Shown: piece by piece, positions 36,894 to 49,136 of the stretch
How positions within the stretch are numbered: the first letter of the stretch is position 1
Layout of the letters: each line of letters starts with the position of its first letter
Assembly (NCBI GenBank): GCA_003024785.1
Contig: PUQB01000022.1
Coordinates: 938,001-1,002,000, forward strand
DNA: 64,000 nucleotides
Reading direction: 5' to 3'
DNA from: Selaginella tamariscina
Taxonomy: Eukaryota > Streptophyta > Lycopodiopsida > Selaginellales > Selaginellaceae
Position numbers and translations under genes: made by a program
Notes under the pieces: model-generated
What the model was told of the DNA's origin: nothing
The model's database searches: none
The model's input: the letters and a program-made list of their open reading frames with translations, nothing else

Positions 36894-39800
36894 TTGGACG
36901 TAGGTGCAGGCTCCATTGGTGCTACTCATACCATTCCATCACTCAAGTTTCCTGTACACATTCGCCTCAATAATCGAGAGCTCAAGGAGTTTGCCCTGTT
37001 AGACACTGGTGCAAATGCATGTTTCATGGATGACACTTTTGCAGCTCAGCATGGCATTCCGGTGGTGAAGTTGAAGCATGCAATTCCTGTAGAGGTGGCC
37101 GATGGTCGTTTGATTGCTTCTGGCGCAGTTACCCACGCTACCACACCTCTCTCTTGCAATCATGGTGCATTCAACTGTTCGATTTCCTTCAACCTGATCA
37201 AGACTCGGTCGACTCCCATCATTTTTGGCATGCCATGGTTCGTTGTTGCAAATCCGCAGATCGACTGGAGGTCTAGGACGCTCACGTTTTCCTCTCCAAC
37301 AGCCAGGATCAACCCTGTACCTTCCTGCGTGCAGGATACATCCTTGGTGTCTGAGGCAGTACAAGCTACAGGATTGACCGTGCCTGTTCCTGTACCAGTG
37401 TTGAAGACTCCTGCTCGACAGGATTCACCTCATGTCAGTTCCTCAGCACATCCGCAGGCTTTCTCCACTCCTGTAAGTTTGCGGTGTCCTGTACAGGGTT
37501 CTTCCAATCCTGTATCAGTGTCGAAGGTTCCTCCTCAACAGGATCCACCTCCTGTTGATCCATCAGCACATTCACAGGCTCTCCTCACTCCTGTGCATCC
37601 ACGGACTTCTGTACAGGATTCTTCCAATCCTGTACACTTGTCAACATCCACATCTGTTTCTTCCAATCCTGCTTCTTTTCATTACTCTGTTTCTATTCCA
37701 CCCCCAAGATCCTTCCTCTTTTTCAATCACAGCTCCTTCCTGCTCCTCTCCGAGTTCTTACCACTACCATGCATGAACTTACCACTGATCCTGCTCCTTT
37801 CCACCTTTTTGCCTTTCAAGTAACTCCTACGTCCTCTTCTACCTTTCCTGTGTCTGACTCTCCTGTTTTTCAATCTCCTTCACCTACTCCTTCTCCTTCT
37901 CCTCCTTCTTCTCTACCATCCAAGTACCACGACTTTAAGGACGTTTTTGACAAGCACAAGGCTACAGTTCTTCCTGTTCACAGGTCCTACGACTGTCCTA
38001 TTGATCTTGCAGAAGGAAAGACCCCACCGTTCGGACCGATTTACGCATTGTCACCCACAGAGTTGGAGGTTCTTCGCCAATACATCGAGGACAACTTGGC
38101 ATCCGGCTTCATTCGTCACTCAAAGTCCCCTGCAGGAGCGCCAATCTTCTTTGTCAAGAAGAAGGATGGGAGCTTACGTTTGGTTGTGGACTACAGGGGT
38201 TTGAATCAAGCTACCATTCGGAATCGGTACCCGTTGCCATTGATCCCGGAACTTCTCGATCGGCTGCGAGGAGCAAAGGTGTTCACGAAGATCGACTTAC
38301 GAGGGGCCTACAACCTTGTACGGATTCGTCCCGGCGATGAGTGGAAGACTGCCTTTCGTACAAGGTATGGACACTTCGAGTACACGGTGATGCCTTTCGG
38401 CCTTACCAATGCCCCAGCCGTGTTCCAACATATGGTGAACGACATCTTTCGTGACTTCTTGGACCAGTTTGTGGTGATCTACCTTGACGACATTTTGATT
38501 TTCTCCAAGGACCAGGCGGCACATGACAAGCATGTACGGTTGGTTCTACAGCGGCTTCGTGAGCATGGCTTGTATGCGAAGTTGGAGAAGTGTTTTTTCG
38601 ATAGGGATTCTGTGGAGTTCTTGGGCTACATCGTCTCTCCTGCTGGCGTTTCCATGGACATGCACAAGGTGAAGACCATCGTGGAGTGGGAGAGGCCCAA
38701 GTCTGTACGAGATGTACAATGTTTCCTTGGCTTTGCAAACTTCTACAGGCGATTCATACAGGACTTCTCCAAGCGTGTACTTCCACTCACGGAACTCACC
38801 AAGCGCACAGAGGTTTTCTCTTGGTCCGACAAGGCGGAACATGCATTCACAACACTCAAGGACACCTTCACGACAGCTCCGATTTTAGCACATCCTGATC
38901 CTTCTCGTCCTTTCTTCGTTGAAGCAGATGCCTCGGATTTTGCAGTAGGATCCGTCCTATCGCAAGTTGGAGAGGACAAGTTGCTTCATCCTGTAGCTTT
39001 TCACTCTCGTAAATTCCTGTCGGCGGAGATCAATTACGAGATTCATGACAAGGAACTCAAGGCCATTGTGGATTCGTTTGAGGAGTGGCGGCATTTCCTG
39101 GAAGGTGCTGCACATCCTGTACAAGTTCTTACGGATCACAAGAACCTGGAGTACTTTCGAACGGCTCGAGTTCTCAGTCGGCGACAGGCTAGGTGGGCGG
39201 AGTTCCTATCACGTTTTGACTTCGTCATCGTCTACAGGCCCGGTTTTCGGAATGGCAAGGCGGACGCATTGTCTAGGCGCTCCTACCTTGCACCAAGCCC
39301 GGGCGATCCTGCATTTGACTGTCAAAGGCAAGTGTTGTTGGGTCCTGATCGATTCCGGCTTGCGGCACTGCAGGTCCATCAGGCTCCAGCAAATTCAACT
39401 CTCCTACAAGACGTCCGTTCGCAGTTGGCTACAGACGACTTGGCAAAGAATGTGTTCTCACACATTCATCCTGACGTTGCAAGTTCCTCTTCCTCCAGTT
39501 CCCGTCCAGACTACAACCTGTTCACCATACAGGATGGACTCCTGTATCGGGAAGGTCTCCTGTACGTTCCTGTTGGTGTTTGCAGGACTCGTGTGGTACA
39601 GGATTGTCATGATACTCCGGCTACAGGACATTTTGGTGTGGCCAAGACAGTTGAGTTGGTGACTCGCAACTATTGGTGGCCTGGGTTGCGGGGTTTTGTG
39701 GAAAGGTTTGTACGGAGTTGTGACACCTGCAACAGGTCGAAGATGCCTCGTCATGCACCTTCTGGTCTTCTTCGTCCTCTTCCTGTTCCTTCTACTCCTT

Positions 39801-40888
39801 GGAGATCCATTTCTATGGATTTCCTCACAGATCTTCCTCCTTCTCGTGGATTCGATGCAGTTCTTGTGGTGGTTGACCGTTTCACCAAGCAGGCTCATTT
39901 CCTACCCTGCAACAAGACAGCTACAGGTCAGACAACTGCCGAATTGGTGATCCGTGAGGTGTTCCGACATCATGGTCTTCCTGAGAGCATTGTTTCCGAT
40001 CGAGGTCCACAATTCATGTCCAAGTTTTGGCGAGAGCTTCTTCGGAGTCTACAGGTTAAAGCGGATCTTTCTTCAGGATATCACCCGCAAACTGATGGAC
40101 AGTCAGAACGCACAATCCAGACCTTGGAGCAATATCTTCGTTGCTTCATCAGTTACCAACAGGATAATTGGTTGGACCTTCTTCCTATGGCGGAGTTTGC
40201 CTACAACAACTCCATTCACGCATCTACAGGCCAGACACCTTTCTTTGCTCTTACAGGTCACCATCCACGTTTTGACTTTGCTCTTCCTGCTTCTCCTTCT
40301 TCCGCTCCTGCAGTACAGGATCGTCTTCAGCATCTTCGGCAGGTACAGGATGATCTCCAGGTTCACCTTCAGCAGGCACAGGAACGGTACAAGCATCATG
40401 CTGATGCTCACCGTCAACCAGCACCTGCATACAAGATTGGTGATCTCGTGTGGCTTCTTCGTCGACACATTCGCACCAACAGGCCTTCTTCTAAGTTGGA
40501 TTTTCAACGATTGGGCCCTTACATGATCGTGGCGGAGGTAAATCCTGTAGCTTTCCGACTCGAGTTACCACCTACGGTGAAACTTCATCCTGTGTTTCAC
40601 ACCTCCTTGTTGGAGCCGTATCATCCTTCTTCTCTTCCTGGTCGTGCTTCTTCTCCTCCCCCTCCTGTGGTCATTGCTGGTGAACCTGAGTACGAAGTTG
40701 CAGCCATCCTTGATTCTCGTCTTCATCGTCGTCAACTTCAATACTTGGTGGATTGGAAAGGTTATTTGCCTACCGATCGCACTTGGGAACCTGCATCCAA
40801 CTTACTCCATGCTTCTTCCAAAGTTGCTGCTTTCCATCGGCGTTATCCTGCTAAACCAGGTCCCAAGACTCGTGGAACTCGTCCTTAG
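36894..40888 (+). CDS. Chromovirus pol (protease, RT, RNase H, integrase, chromodomain), inner copy
   Basis: In order: an aspartic protease (LLDTGANACF, near 37000) and a proline/serine-rich linker. Reverse transcriptase follows (PFGLTNAPAVFQ, YLDDILIFS, near 38395-38505), then RNase H (FFVEADASDFAVG, LTDHKNLEYF). The integrase has an H-H-C-C finger and core (DRFTKQAHF, SDRGPQFMSKFW, HPQTDGQSERT). A C-terminal chromodomain (YLVDWKGYLPTDRTWEP, near 40740) marks chromoviruses and is thought to steer integration to marked chromatin. It looks essentially whole and lies directly downstream of gag. Confidence 0.85.
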
Positions 40889-40899
40889 GGAGGAGGTGC

Positions 40900-41415
40900 T
40901 GTCACGACCCGATACAGGATACAGGATACGACATACAGGATTCAGCCTACAGGATATGCGATACAGGATTTCGGCCCGCAGGATATTCCCACAGGATATG
41001 CCACAGGATATTCCCGCAGGATATTCTCACAGGATATTCCCGCAGGATATTCCCGCAGGATATTCCTACAGGATATTCCTATAGGATAAGGATGACCAAT
41101 TTTGGCTAGTGACTAGATTAGGCTCATGACCAGATTAGCTTGGAGTTGTGAGCATAAAAGCTCCGACCTAATTGTTGTACAATCAGTTACAATCAACACC
41201 AGTCATTCTACGATTATTCTTGTTCCTTGTTCTTGTCTTGTTCTTGTCTTACTCTTTGCCTCCTGCTCCTGTCTTGCTCCCGGATCCTGTCTTGTTCTTG
41301 GATCCGTCCTGTTCCTGTTCCTAGTTCCTGTCCTGCTCTCGGTCCTGTTCCTGAGTCAAGCCTTCCTGTTCTCGGAATCCTACTTGCTTCCTGGTTCCTG
41401 GATCGTGGCTTGACA
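40900..41415 (+). repeat. 3' LTR of the inner chromovirus
   Basis: It is almost identical to 35309-35798, with extra GCAGGATATTCC-type units in the 5' short-repeat tract. It lies 11 bases after the pol stop codon, with GGAGGAGGTGC as polypurine tract. Confidence 0.9.
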
Positions 41416-43631
41416 TCGTCTAGGAGCCGCGAAGTTGGACGTAGGTACAGGCTCCATTGGTGCTACTCATACCATTCCATCACTTAAGTTTCTTGTACAC
41501 ATTCATCTTAATAATCGAGAGCTCATGGAGTTTGCCTTGTTAGACACTGGTGCAAATGCATGCTTCATGAATGACACTTTTATAAATCAACATGGCATTT
41601 CGGTGGTAAAGTTGAAGCGTGCAGTTCCTATAGGGGTGGCCGATGGGCATCTGATTACTTCTGGCGCAGTTACTCATGCTACCGAACCTCTCTCCTACAG
41701 TTATGGCACATTCAACTGTTTAATTTTCTTCAACTTGATCAAGACTCGGTCGACTCCCATCATTTTGGGCATGCCATGGTTCATTGTTGCAAATCCGCAA
41801 ATCGACTGGAGGTCTAGGACGCTCATGTTTTCCTCTCCGACAGCTAGGATCAATCCTGTACCTTCCTGTGTGCAAGATACATCCTTAGTATCTGAGGCAG
41901 TACAAGCTACAGGATTGACCGTGCCTGTTCCTGTACCAGTGTTGAAGACTCCTCCTCGACAGGATTCACCTCACGTCAGTTCCTCAGCACATCCACAAGC
42001 TCTCTCCACTCCTGTAAGTTTGTGTTTTCCTATACAGGGTTCTTCCAATCCTGTATCAGTGTCAAAGGTTCCTCCTCAACAGGATCCACCTCCTGTTGAT
42101 TCATTAGCACATTCGCAGGCTTTCCCCACTCCTGCGCAACCACGGACTCCTGTACAGGATTCTTCCAATCCTGTACACTCGTCAACATCCACACAGGTTT
42201 TTTCCAATCCTGCCTCTTTCTGTTACTTTGCTTCTATTCCACCCCCCAAGATCCTTCCTCTTTTTCAGTCACAGCTCCCTCCTTCTCCTCTCCGAGTTCT
42301 TACCACTACTATGCATGAACTCGCCACTGATCCTGCTCATTTCCACCTTTTTGCCTTTCAAGCAACTCCTACGTCCTCTTCTACCTTTCCTGTATCCGAC
42401 TCTCCTGTTTTTCAATCTCCTTCTCCTACTCCTTCTCCTTCTCCTCCTTCTTCCCTACCATCCAAGTATCACGCCTTTAAGGACGTTTTTGACAAGCACA
42501 AGGCTGCAGTTCTTCCTGTTCACAGGTCCTACGACTGTCCTATTGATCTTGCGGAAGGAAAGACTCCACAATTCGGACCGATTTATGCATTGTCACCCAC
42601 AGAGTTGGAGGTTCTTCGTAAATGTCATAAATGTCGTAAATGTCATAAATGTGAACAGAAGCAGAGTAACAGAAAGAGGCAGGATTGGAAAAACCTGTGT
42701 GGATGTTGACGAGTGTACAGGATTGGAAGAATCCTGTACAGGAGTCCGTGGTTGTGCAGGAGTGGGAAAGCTTGCGAATGTGCTGACAAATCAACAGGAG
42801 GTGGATCCTGTTGAGGAGGAACCTTCGACATTGATACAGGATTGGAAGAACCCTGTATAGGAAAATGCAAACTTACAGGAGTGGGAAAACCCTGTGTGGA
42901 TGTTGACGAGTGTACAGGATTGGAAGAATCCTGTACAGAAGTCCGTGGTTGTGCAGGTCTAGGACGCTCATGCATCTACAGGACAGACACCCTTCTTTGC
43001 TCTTACAGGTCACCATCCACGTTTTGACTTTGCTCCTCTTGCTTTCTCCTTCTTCCGCTCCTGCAGTACAGGATCGTCTTTAACATCTTCGTCAGGTACA
43101 GGATGATCTCCGGGTTCATCTTCAGCAGGCACAGGAACGATACAAGTATCATGCTGATGCTCATCGTCAGCCGGCACCTGCATACAAGATTGGTGATCTC
43201 GTGTGGCTTCTTCGTCGACATATTCGCACCAACAGGCCTTCTTATAAGTTGGATTTTCAATGATTGGGCCCTTACAGGATTGTGGCGGAGGTCAATCCTG
43301 TAGCTTTCTGACTCGAGTTACCATCTACGGTGAAACTTCATCCTGTGTTTCACACCTCCTTGTTGGAGCCTTATCATGCTTCTTCTCCTCCCCCTTCTGT
43401 GGTCATTGACACGGAACTTGAGTACAAAGTTGCAGCCATCCTTGATTCTCGTCTTCATCACCGCCAACTTCAATACTTGGTGGATTGGAAAGGTTATTTG
43501 CCTACTGATCACACTTGGGAACCTGCATCCAACTTACTCCATGCTTCTTCCAAAGTTGCTACCTTCCATCGGCATTATCCTGCTAAACCAGGTCCCAAGA
43601 CTCGTGGAACTCGCCTTTAGGGAGGAGGTGC

Positions 43632-44222
43632 TATCACGACCTGATACAAGATACAGGATTCCGGATACAGGATACAAGTTGCAGGATTTTCCTACAGGAT
43701 ATTCCTACACGGATTTCGAATACAGGATACGGTTACAGGATATGCCTAGAGGATAAGGGACATGTGGACTCATCTTAGCCTCTGCATGCATGTAGTCACT
43801 TTGCATGCATGCAACCACTTTTAGCACTCATGCCTAGATTAGCTATTGGAGTTGTGAGCATAAAAGCTCCGACCTAATTATTGTACAATCAGTTATTATC
43901 AACACCAGTCTTACTACGATCAATCTTGTCTTGTCTTGTTCTTTCCTTGCTTCTTGTTCTTTCCTTGTCCCGCTCCTGGATCCTGTCCTGTTCCTATCTT
44001 GTTCCTGGATCCTGTCCTGCGCCTTCCTGTCTTGTTCCCGGATCCTATCCTGTTCCTGTCTCTCCCGGATCTTATCTTGTTCCTGTCTTGCTTCTGAGTT
44101 CCTAGTTCCTGTCTTGCTTCTAAGTTCCTAGTTCCTGTCCTGCTCTTTATCCTGTTCCTGAGTCAAGCCTTCTTGTTCTTGGAATCCTGCTCTTTTCCTG
44201 GTTCCTGGATCGTGGCTTGACA
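43632..44222 (+). repeat. 3' LTR of the outer chromovirus
   Basis: It follows the same GGAGGAGGTGC polypurine tract and ends TGGCTTGACA before the GCCTC target duplication. It is visibly diverged from its 5' partner. Confidence 0.8.
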
Positions 44223-44922
44223 GCCTCAACCTCTAACCCTTGGAACGTGTAGTCTGACAAGACCTCTCATGCATGGATTTGCCAAATTTAAGGGTATGCT
44301 ACCCCGAAGGTGGATGTACTCCTGTTCTTTGGAAGTTGAGGTGGCACAACAAAGAGTTATGCCTTGATGACACAAGCTAGAGCTTGCACCAGGAGAAAAG
44401 TAATAAACTCAGTCATGAACCCAAGAACCCTCACTCCTACATACTCTACCTTATTTATGTGATGGAGCCCTCCCCCCCTCTTTTCCTATATGTGTAAGTG
44501 GGTTGGCACGAAAATTTCAACTCCTTAGTTAAATTAATGAGATGAGCTTATAACTTACCCTTACTCCTACCCCTAAAAACTACCCAAGGGGGTGGCAGTT
44601 TTAGGGTGTGGGTTAGGGAAACCTTAGGGTTAGTTCAACCCTAGGGTTGTTCCTAACCCTACTTAACACGTAGAACTCATCTGCATTAACCAATCAACCT
44701 AATTGAGATGTCAAAATCAAGGGTGAATTTTCTAAAAGGTAAATTCTAGCTTCGCCTAGAGTTTTCTGTAAATACCTAATGACCCAGCCGAACCATCACC
44801 AGATACCCAAGTGCACTAAGCAGGCCTGTTTCCTATTACATCTAGGGTCCATCAACATAGTAAAGTAGGTCACAACAGTCAACGTCCAAAGTAAAAAAGG
44901 AGTTATAGTAAAAACTATGACA

Positions 44923-45215
44923 CACACCATATTACGCACAAGGTAATGGGCAGGCTAAGTCTACAGACAAAGTCCTTAAGAACGTCTTAAGGAAAGTGGT
45001 ACATGAAAATAGAAAGGATTGGGATGAAAGGTTACTAGAAGTTCTCTAGGCCTGTAGTGCAACTTATAAAGTTACTACATGTATAACACCTTTTAAACTT
45101 GCATATGGAGGCCATAACTCCTATTGAGTATGTTGTGCCATCCTTGAGAATGGCCATTCAATATAATATGGGAGAGAAGGAATCTTTGGCAAGTTGATTA
45201 ATAAGGTTGGAAAAG
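44923..45215 (+). mobile_element. Ty3/gypsy pol fossil, part 2 (integrase C-terminal part)
   Basis: Sequence encoding YYAQGNGQAKSTDKVL, HENRKDWDERLLEVL and TPFKLAYGG continues the integrase begun at 26-27.2 kb. The two halves abut at the CACAC duplication. It is old and broken. Confidence 0.65.
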
Positions 45216-45224
45216 TGGTTGATG

Positions 45225-45838
45225 GTGGTTCGACCACCGTCAAACAATTAGTCGGCGCAAACAAGCGACATGACGGAGTGGCTTTGCAATAAGGGTGCAG
45301 CAGGTACAAACTGACAACGACAATTGTCAAGCGGCGCTTAACCCATGCATAGATCCAATTGTCCGGATCAACTACCAAGGTATTCGGGACAGCACGTGTG
45401 AGGGAGGTGCATAAATGCTATAGGCAGGACGCTGGCATAGGGTGGCAGACCAATGCAAGTGTGCCACCTATACCTAGGGTCTAGCACTAGCCGACCCACT
45501 ATATAAGCAGGAGGGCTTGTAGTGGGTCGGGGTCTTTCTAGTCCGTCTTCTTCTTTGAATCTTGCTCCACCTTCTCTAGGGCAGCTTTGTATTTGTGGCA
45601 GGCAATATATTTATATGTATTTACTCCTTCTGTCCACCACCTTCTCCAGTCATTCTTCTCTGCCCTACTCCTAGTTCGACAATATATAGTCAGAGCAGGT
45701 AAAACACCCCACCTAGGAGAACTCCTTCTCACCTATACACGGACCCTTGCAGTTTTTGGGTAGAGGCCATCTCACACCTTCTAGTGCTCCTCAGGGTAAG
45801 TCCGACTCACCGAGGCAGACCCCTAGGACTAGACACTA
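45225..45838 (+). mobile_element. LTR fragment of another retroelement with a PBS-like site
   Basis: Sequence from about TGATGGTGGTTCGACC to AGTTCGACA (about 45682) contains an ACTATATAAGC TATA box at about 45500. It is followed by ATAGTCAGAGCAGG, close to the TATCAGAGCAGG primer site. It may be the 5' LTR of the gypsy element whose pol lies upstream, or of an unrelated one. The limits are approximate. Confidence 0.4.
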
Positions 45839-45894
45839 CCATAGTGTCCTGGCGACCACTGAGACTTCATAGAACCACCACACTTGCTCTGCGG

Positions 45895-48634
45895 AGTCCA
45901 TGATGACCGTTTGTGGCAACCAACAGCCCAACAACTTTTCAATGAACACAATAAGGGAACGATGGCAACAAACTTTCTGAGCATACATGTGAGAAGCTAA
46001 CAAAAGATCAGTATTTTTAGCTAAGTCGAATGTCATAACCGAGTAGTACCATAAGTTATCTACTAAGTGGGACACTACCAACACCAACCATTACAACAAC
46101 AAAATATGGGAGAAGTTCAAAAACACACGATCCATGTGGGAAACTGTCACAACTCGATACAGGATGCAGAATTTTGGATACATGATACAGGATACATGAT
46201 ACGGGATACAGGATATGCTATAGGATATACCTACATGATATGCTTGCAGAATATTCCTACAGGATATGCCTATGGGATATGCTACAGGATATGCCTAGAG
46301 GATAAGGGTCACCATTTTTAGCTCATGACTAGATTAGGTTCATGACCAGATTAGCTCTTGGAGTTGTGAGCAAAAGCTCCGACCTAATTGTTGTACAATC
46401 AGTTACTATCAACACCAGTCATTTTACGATTATTCTTGTTCCTTGTTCTTGTCTTATTCTTGTCTTGCTCTCGTCTTGATTCCTAGTTCCTTGTCCTACA
46501 GGAGTCTGCTCATGAGTTCCTAGTTCCTTATCCTACTTCTGCTCCTGAGTTCCTAATTCCTTGTCCTACTCCTGAGTTCCTAGTTCATGTCCTGCTCTTG
46601 AGTTTCTAGTTCATGTCCTGCTCCTGAGTTTCTAGTTCCTCGTCCTACTCTTGAGTTCCTAGTTCTTGTCCTGCTCCTTGTCCCACTTCTAAGTCAAGCT
46701 CCCTTGTCCTACTCATGACTCCTAAGTTCCTCATTCATGTCCTACTCCTGCGTCAAGCTCCCTTGTCTTACTCCTGAGTCAAGCTTTCTTGTTCTTGGAT
46801 CGTGGCTTGACAGAAACTCTTGGGCAACCACAAAGAGCTACGGCAGGGAGAGAACAAAGTGCAAAAATATTGGGTAAGGAAATTTTTTTGGCAGGATTTA
46901 TCTCGCTAGCATATTAATCTTTTAATTATTCCATCTGCAAAGAGCTGAAGAAATTGCAATAGTTGATTTTGCTCAGGTGGGCGGGAAGGAAACATCCTTC
47001 CTGATGATGCTAATTTCTTGCCCTAAGGACAAGGTCTTCGCCAAATGGGTGGGGATCATGAAATCCTTTGAAAAAGAAATACTAAAGAAGAAGTAGACAG
47101 GTGAAGGGGAGCCCTCGAAAAAATCTGCAAAGAAACCCAATAAACTCTCAAGGCTAAGAGGCAATTCACATGTGCCCTCACCCTCAAGAATCTTTTTACC
47201 CTCACGAGTCACATGTGATATTTTACCTTCATGAGGGTCTCAAGGGCAAGATTCTAATAAGCCTAGATTTAATAAATTCCCTCACCCTCGTGAGGTAAGA
47301 ATATGTTTTTTCTTGTCACATGTCTCATTATGATAAGTTTAAATAAAGATTTTTAAATATATATATAAATAGTAAAGATTTTTAATTTATTTTATTTATA
47401 TTAAAAATATGATATTAAATGAGAAGCTTACAATTTTAATTTGTATTTATTTTATTTAAATTTTTTTTATTAAGTTTAAATTAACAACATGAGGGTAAAT
47501 AGGTCATGCATATGAGGAGGTCAGCAAATATTTACATGTGAGAAACGATGATATGCTTGTCCAATGGGCAAATCAATTGTAAGATTTAGACAAGAATCCA
47601 CACTAGAAAGGAGAACATCATAATGACGTCCTTTCTTATGGCGGTCCTTTAGTAGTGGAGAGCCAAGTTGAACCTAATAAAGAAAGACGCTATGAATCAT
47701 GACAAGACCTACAAGTACATCATTACCTGTACGAAACCGTTTTAAATGTTTGTGATAGATCGACGAGTGTTAAAAATCCTTCTTTAGATAAGGTGCTAGA
47801 AAATTTGGTGGAGAAGCTTAGCCGTGCAAGCATGTGCAGAGAAGGTATTTATTATTTAATTTTTGCATACTTACCTGATACCTACATTTTTATGTGTATT
47901 CTTCTTGGCGAAGACAAAGGAGAAAGTATTGGTGACATGAGCAAAAATCAATAATAAATACCTACATAACAATGCTGATCTCATGTGTATTGAACAATTG
48001 TTCACTTGGTTATCAGGAATGCACCAAACAAATTTCAAACTTTTAAACAATTGGCCAAGCATCTATTTTCACTTAAACGGGCATGAACCTCTATTTGATA
48101 CACTGATAGCTGAGAGGGACGTATTCGGCAATGTACGTTATCCAAACATTAAAGGTCAGGTTGCACACAACATCGTTAACTTAATTAGGGGTCCTCACAG
48201 TGATGCATGGGTTTTTTATTACTTCACAAGGGGATCTGTCTTGAAGGAGTGTTACCTTCGGGATACATGTGTCTTTGCTATTGAAAAGGATAAGACCATG
48301 GTTGAAGACTTGAACAAGTAGATAGAGAGGTTCTCAACTAACTACCCCAACAAACCATATAAAAGTATTTGGAAAAGTTTCCTCTCGAGAAGTGCAATAG
48401 TTTTAAGAAGGAATCCAGTTCATTATTGGAGTTTGAAGATGATCCTGAACTAGATATCACAACAGAAGTTATTTCAAGAAGCATAGAACATTCAACTACT
48501 CCATTGAGTATGAAAACATCAACAAAATAAACAGAAGATGTCAAACGATCTTCCAAGCTCAAAAGGTAACAGCGAAGATAAATTGATAATGAGTTGATAG
48601 AGTGATAAATAATTGTAAATGAGTGTAACATAAA
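45895..48634 (+). pseudogene. Decayed ParB-methyltransferase copy (third copy), interrupted
   Basis: It is collinear with 57225-59222 of the better-preserved copy: the region after the ParB box, the DFAQVGGKETSFLMML segment, the EKLSRASM segment and the motif X/I region (NVRYPNI, RGSVLKECYLRDTCVFAIEK, near 48120-48290). A chromovirus solo LTR interrupts it at 46145-46812. Unrelated AT-rich sequence replaces about 47160-47510. Stops and frame changes are frequent. The match breaks off at 48634, just where element 2 begins, and the phosphatase gene seen in the other copies is absent here. Confidence 0.7.
46145..46812 (+). mobile_element. Solo LTR of the chromovirus family
   Basis: TGTCACAACTCG to TGGCTTGACA is flanked by GAAAC at 46140-46144 and 46813-46817. 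It carries the ATCAGTTACTATCAAC self-primer sequence typical of the older variant. It interrupts the decayed ParB-methyltransferase copy. It is a fossil left by LTR-LTR recombination. Confidence 0.85.
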
Positions 48635-48636
48635 TA

Positions 48637-48661
48637 CATGTTGTAACTAAAATAGGCATGG
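48637..48661 (+). repeat. Terminal inverted repeat, left end of element 2
   Basis: CATGTTGTAACTAAAATAGG followed by CATGG pairs with the right end at 60962-60986. The next 100 bases on both sides are AT-rich and carry AGGAATATTC-type palindromes but do not align base by base. Confidence 0.6.
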
Positions 48662-49136
48662 CTATAGTCCCATTTCCTAATAATTAGCAATTTTAGCTAT
48701 TTAATTAGCATTTTCTAATATTAAAGGAATATTCTTTAGAATATATATTTGAAAATAGAATATTCTTTATAATATTCTATTTTGTATCGACCCTTTAATA
48801 AATTATAGCATTCATTGAACAAAAATTAAAACATTATAAAAGTAGAAGGTATTAAATTATATAATATATTGCCTAATATAACAATTAAGGAATAGCATAA
48901 GAGGTACATTATATAAATATTGATGTTGTTATTAAAATATTAATATTTAAATATAACATTATTAATTAAAAATTTGTAGTAGTATAATATATAATACAAA
49001 ATCCTATAATAATATAGTCAATCTTCCATATCTTTTTTAAATTTATATAGTTAAGTAAACAATTTGGTACTATTATTAAAGAGTTTATAATAATTATAAT
49101 ATTAAATATACGATATTTTATAATTTTGTAATTGCT

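Larger units (their letters stand above)
35309..41415 (+). mobile_element. Chromovirus (Ty3/gypsy), young inner copy, nearly whole
   Basis: A 6.1 kb element with LTRs at 35309-35798 and 40900-41415 is flanked by TCGTC at 35304-35308 and 41416-41420. The LTRs differ by a change in short-repeat number and almost nothing else, so insertion is recent. Gag (CCHC knuckle) and pol (protease, RT, RNase H, integrase, chromodomain) are both present. It looks close to whole, with at most a break or two. The chromodomain and self-priming signals suggest a Tcn1-like or related chromovirus clade. Confidence 0.9.
33685..44222 (+). mobile_element. Chromovirus (Ty3/gypsy), older outer copy, broken
   Basis: The LTRs are at 33685-34244 and 43632-44222, flanked by GCCTC at 33680-33684 and 44223-44227. 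The gag part is at about 34338-35308. Protease, linker, integrase C-terminal and chromodomain remnants are at 41416-43619. The copy is split at the gag/pol boundary by a younger member of the same family and is internally shortened and rearranged, with many breaks. The LTRs have diverged visibly, so it is clearly older than the inner copy. Confidence 0.8.
27199..44922 (-). mobile_element. LTR-A solo LTR (inverted), expanded by nested insertions
   Basis: On the minus strand this LTR-A copy runs from its 5' end at 44922 (TGTCATAGTTTTTACTATAA) to its 3' end at 27199 (CTCTAACA). It is flanked by CACAC at 27194-27198 and 44923-44927, a 5 bp target duplication in the gypsy integrase fossil. Its own sequence survives as 27199-28477, 33458-33684 and 44228-44922. 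The remainder is later insertions. Confidence 0.65.

Noticed and set aside
42620-42970. A new gene between the protease linker and integrase remnants of the outer chromovirus
   Set aside because: The stretch is a rearranged piece of the element's own linker, read on both strands. No independent coding sequence is present.
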